Shown in pieces: positions 16,133 through 16,955 of a DNA stretch of 16,955 bases. The DNA is taken from assembly GCA_005879675.1 (NCBI GenBank), contig VBJE01000037.1, forward strand, positions 1 to 16,955, read 5' to 3'. The notes beneath the pieces are model-generated. The model searched no databases. It was not told the origin of the DNA and saw only the letters and a list, made by a program, of their open reading frames with translations. The DNA comes from Chloroflexota bacterium. GTDB lineage: Bacteria; Chloroflexota; Dormibacteria; Dormibacterales; Dormibacteraceae. Every line of letters begins with the position of its first letter. Positions within the stretch are counted from its first letter, which is position 1. The position numbers and the translations under genes are program-made.

Positions 16133-16955
16133 CGCGTCACGACCACTTTCTTACGAGTGTAGAAGTCGATGCCGTCGGTGCCGTGGACATGAAGGTCGCC
16201 GTAGAACGAGCCCTTCCAGCCGCTGAACGGAAAGAAGGCGAAGGGCTGCGCGATGGGGACGTTGATGCCCGTCATCCCCGCCTCCACGCGCTCGCGAAAC
16301 TCGCGGGCGGCTCGGCCTGACTGCGTGAAGATCGTGGCCATGTTGCCCAGCGCCATCTGGTTGGCCTGCGCGATCGCGTCGTCCAGCGTCGCCACCCGCG
16401 CCACCGACAGGACTGGTCCGAAGATCTCCTCGTGGCCGACGGCCATGTCCGCCGTGACGCGATCAAGGATCGTCGGTCCCAGAAAGAATCCCTTCCGTTT
16501 CATCTCCGGCCGCCCGTCGACCACCAGCTCCGCCCCCTCGGAGACCCCCTTCTCGACGTAGCTCGCGACCCTGTCGCGGTGGTCGGCGCGGATCAGCGGG
16601 CCCACCTGGACCCCCGGCTCGTCGCCCGGACCGACAACCAGCCTTGCGGCCGCGTCGCGCAGCGGGTCGAGCAGCGTGTCGGCAGCGCGGCCGACCGCGA
16701 CCGCGACCGAGCCGGAGAGGCAGCGCTCGCCCGCGTTGCCGAACGCCGAGTTGAGGATCGCCGGGACGGCGACCTCGGGGTCGGCGTCGGGCATGACCAC
16801 GATGTGGTTCTTCGCTCCGCCGAGCGCCTGCACCCGTTTGCCGCTCGCAGCGGCGGTCTGGTACACGTGTCGTGCAACCGGCGCCGAGCCCACGAAGGAG
16901 ATGGCGGCGACGCCCGGGTGCCGGAGCAGAGCGTCGACGGCATCACTTGCACCGT
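16126..16955 (-). CDS. iolA: Malonate/methylmalonate semialdehyde dehydrogenase (IolA/MmsA), N-terminus beyond window
   Basis: The frame is open to the right edge and ends at TAG 16126-16128, giving the last 276 residues of a CoA-acylating semialdehyde dehydrogenase. It begins inside the catalytic domain (GASDAVDALLRHPGVAAISFVGS). The catalytic Cys is in NAGERCLSGS; the C-terminal hallmark of the MMSDH family, PFAFFPFSGWKGSFYGDL followed by HGTDGIDFYTRKK, is intact. GPTILD and HEEIFGPVL are general aldehyde-dehydrogenase signatures. In inositol breakdown this enzyme turns malonate semialdehyde into acetyl-CoA and CO2 with NAD and CoA; homologues also act in valine catabolism. Its stop overlaps the GTG of the transaldolase-like gene, and with iolD and iolB in the same run the inositol role is well supported. 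Confidence 0.92.
   Translation of the reverse strand, partial: GASDAVDALLRHPGVAAISFVGSAPVARHVYQTAAASGKRVQALGGAKNHIVVMPDADPEVAVPAILNSAFGNAGERCLSGSVAVAVGRAADTLLDPLRDAAARLVVGPGDEPGVQVGPLIRADHRDRVASYVEKGVSEGAELVVDGRPEMKRKGFFLGPTILDRVTADMAVGHEEIFGPVLSVARVATLDDAIAQANQMALGNMATIFTQSGRAAREFRERVEAGMTGINVPIAQPFAFFPFSGWKGSFYGDLHVHGTDGIDFYTRKKVVVTRW

Overview
The window is compact, GC-rich bacterial DNA with frequent GTG and TTG starts and many 1-8 nt start/stop overlaps. The solute-binding protein carries a lipobox and the genes have actinobacterial or Chloroflexota-like character. A high-GC, probably soil-dwelling Actinomycetota, Chloroflexota or Dormibacterota-type organism fits, but the phylum cannot be fixed from the sequence alone. 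No RNA genes, IS elements or CRISPR arrays were seen, and no gene-free stretch exceeds about 125 bp.

Layout. Plus strand, 1-4.1 kb: the C-terminal part of an MFS permease; an enolase-superfamily (mandelate racemase/muconate lactonizing) enzyme; a TIM-barrel sugar phosphate isomerase/epimerase; and a second, paralogous enolase-superfamily enzyme whose 3' end is abnormal. Minus strand, 10.0 down to 4.1 kb: a carbohydrate ABC importer (two permeases, ATPase, and a frameshifted substrate-binding lipoprotein), a perfect 12-bp intergenic hairpin, an amidohydrolase-2 family protein and a Rieske ferredoxin. Minus strand, 16.95 down to 10.15 kb: the end of an IolA/MmsA-type semialdehyde dehydrogenase, a transaldolase-fold protein, iolD, iolB, a zinc-dependent MDR dehydrogenase and a LacI-family regulator.

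How it fits together. iolA, iolD and iolB identify a myo-inositol (cyclitol) catabolic locus: THcHDO ring hydrolysis by IolD, 5-deoxyglucuronate isomerization by IolB, and malonate semialdehyde oxidation by IolA. The ABC importer probably brings in the cyclitol or a related sugar. The isomerase and the two enolase-superfamily enzymes suggest extra sugar-acid or cyclitol conversions. iolG, iolE, iolC and the usual iolJ aldolase are not in the window; the MDR dehydrogenase and the transaldolase-fold protein stand where an oxidation and an aldol-cleavage enzyme would be expected.

Regulation. The most informative hidden signal is a palindrome of the form TGGAACGTTCCA with a central CG, typical of LacI-family operators. 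It occurs at three gene starts: before the isomerase (2021-2038), as a tandem pair before the ABC operon (10076-10100) and before the dehydrogenase-lacI pair (12356-12367). Two of these lie just downstream of recognisable sigma-70-like promoter elements. This ties the plus-strand enzyme operon, the transporter and the regulator's own operon into one predicted regulon. Two sequence anomalies should be checked against raw reads: a one-base insertion in a G5 run in the binding-protein gene, and the loss of the normal stop of the second enolase-superfamily gene, which runs antisense through the Rieske gene.
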